Assembly: GCA_028285755.1 (NCBI GenBank)
Contig: JANQOQ010000014.1
Coordinates: 124,001-188,000 of the forward strand
Reading direction: 5' to 3'
Origin: Puniceicoccaceae bacterium
GTDB taxonomy: Bacteria > Verrucomicrobiota > Verrucomicrobiia > Opitutales > JAFGAQ01
Length of the DNA stretch: 64,000 nt
This document shows positions 63,094 through 64,000 of this stretch, piece by piece. Position numbers and translations under genes: made by a program. Position 1 is the first letter of the stretch. Each line of letters starts with the position of its first letter. Under the pieces are notes generated by a model. That model was not told the DNA's origin. It saw only the letters and a list, made by a program, of their open reading frames with translations, and did no database searches.

Positions 63094-64000
63094 ATGAAAC
63101 TATCTCTAGCGCTCGCTTTACTCTTACTTACTCAAAACGTTTTCGGAACCTCCCGACCCAATATCATCATCGTGGTGACGGACGACCAGGGCTACGGTGA
63201 ATTCTCGATAAACGGGAATCCAATCGCCGATACCCCGCATATTGATAGGCTGGCCAGTCAGGGCATCCGCTTCACGGATTTTCACGTCGCGCCCATGTGC
63301 ACCCCCACACGCGGCCAGCTTTTAACAGGGCTCGACGCTTTTAGGAACGGGGCCATCAATGTTAGCAGCGGGCGCACTTTACTTCGCCCGGAGCTACCCA
63401 CCATCGCGGATATCTTTGCCGCAGCCGATTACCGCACAGGCTTATTCGGCAAATGGCACATGGGTGATAATTTCCCCTTCCGCCCGGAAGACAGGGGTTT
63501 TGAAGAGGCTATCTGGTTTCCCTCATCGCACATCAACAGCACGCCTGATTATTGGGATAACGATTACTTCGACGATATCTACATCCACAATACCCAAAGG
63601 CGACAATTCCACGGTTATTGCACTGATGTCTTCTTTGATGAAGCTATGGATTGGATGCAAAAACAAGCCGAGGTGGGTGATAATTTCTTCACTTTTATCG
63701 CATTGAATTCCGCCCACTGGCCGTGGTTTGTGCCCGATGAATATCGACAACCCATTCGCGATGCCATGACTGAAAACCCGGAGTCCGTCACCGGGCTCAG
63801 CGACAAAAGACGGGAAGACTTGGTGAGCTTTTTGGCAATGGGCGCCAATATCGATTACAACATGGGCAGGCTGCAGCAATTCCTCACAGACTCCGGTTTG
63901 GAGGAAAATACAATTGTCATCTTCACCACAGATAATGGCAGCACCTTTGGCCCCGAATACTACAACGCAGGCATGCAGGGTAAAAAAACAACCCTCTGGG
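63094..64000 (+). CDS. Sulfatase, truncated by the window end
   Basis: 302 codons from ATG 63094 to the window edge. Signal peptide MKLSLALALLLLTQNVFGTS, then V-V-T-D-D-Q-G-Y-G-E (metal Asp pair at 30-31), Cys69 in M-C-T-P-T-R-G-Q-L-L-T-G (formylglycine site with Thr as the small residue), G-L-F-G-K-W-H-M-G, and F-T-T-D-N-G-S. S1 family, distinct from the two leftward sulfatases. Starts 6 bp after the nucleoside hydrolase stop, so it is in the ribose operon. Confidence 0.92.
   Translation, partial: MKLSLALALLLLTQNVFGTSRPNIIIVVTDDQGYGEFSINGNPIADTPHIDRLASQGIRFTDFHVAPMCTPTRGQLLTGLDAFRNGAINVSSGRTLLRPELPTIADIFAAADYRTGLFGKWHMGDNFPFRPEDRGFEEAIWFPSSHINSTPDYWDNDYFDDIYIHNTQRRQFHGYCTDVFFDEAMDWMQKQAEVGDNFFTFIALNSAHWPWFVPDEYRQPIRDAMTENPESVTGLSDKRREDLVSFLAMGANIDYNMGRLQQFLTDSGLEENTIVIFTTDNGSTFGPEYYNAGMQGKKTTLW

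Noticed and set aside
1-64000. CRISPR arrays, tRNA or rRNA genes, intact insertion sequences
   Set aside because: I looked for regularly spaced repeats, cloverleaf-like segments and transposase frames and found none that I could support.

Overview
The window looks like chromosome from a marine Verrucomicrobiota bacterium, most likely Opitutae (Puniceicoccales or Opitutales). This is inferred from gene content, not from a marker gene. The clues are several formylglycine sulfatases, Tat-exported Gfo/Idh/MocA oxidoreductases, a TonB receptor whose plug starts with an F-I-M-S-P-F-E-V type motif, FecI/FecR-type signalling, GH16, GH78 and clan GH-A hydrolases, and weak Shine-Dalgarno use. I found no rRNA, tRNA, CRISPR array or intact insertion sequence.

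Layout. 1-2.5 kb: a leftward block of small genes of phage-tail character, including a reading frame whose 3' extension has no start codon and seems to need a -1 frameshift. 0.3-11 kb: exported and membrane proteins of unknown role, among them four paralogues of a secreted F-R-x3-W-G-M family, a transglutaminase-like lipoprotein, a DUF4214-like/TIM-barrel-like protein, and a GAF histidine kinase with Asn at the phospho-acceptor His position. 11-13.7 kb: a small Cys-rich protein and a cluster of regulators (Fur-like without obvious metal ligands, XRE, MerR/excisionase-like). 13.8-16.7 kb: a large secreted glycoside hydrolase flanked by two paralogous small genes. 17-22 kb: glycan genes (GT2, epimerase, polytopic membrane protein, WbuC cupin) and tcdA. 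21.5-24.4 kb: membrane and exported proteins, a duplicated gene tail, and a ferredoxin. 24.4-29 kb: two sulfatases, exonuclease III, proC. 29-32 kb: TetR and TfoX-C with an operator between them, a SRAP protein, and a broken NYN gene. 33-40 kb: housekeeping genes (response-regulator kinase, RDD, folD, a pseudouridine synthase, fabG-acpP-fabF). 40-42.5 kb: an AT-rich GH16 island bracketed by a 21-nt direct repeat. 42.5-45.9 kb: panB, gpsA, a DUF4160/DUF2442 pair, an oxidoreductase.

45.9-64 kb is a saccharide-use region. It holds three Tat-exported Gfo/Idh/MocA proteins, an ECF sigma/FecR/STN-TonB receptor system, a secreted GH78 rhamnosidase, and a LacI-controlled divergent operon (GRP-type sugar transporter, ribokinase, two exported nucleoside hydrolases, sulfatase). 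The LacI operon reads as an extracytoplasmic ribonucleoside/ribose scavenging pathway: the exported hydrolases release ribose, the GRP porter imports it, and ribokinase phosphorylates it. CGCAAACGTT-type palindromes between lacI and the transporter are the likely operators. The sigma/FecR/TonB trio would sense and import a glycan breakdown product, with the rhamnosidase and sulfatases trimming sulfated, rhamnose-containing polysaccharide. The link between sensor and substrate is inference.
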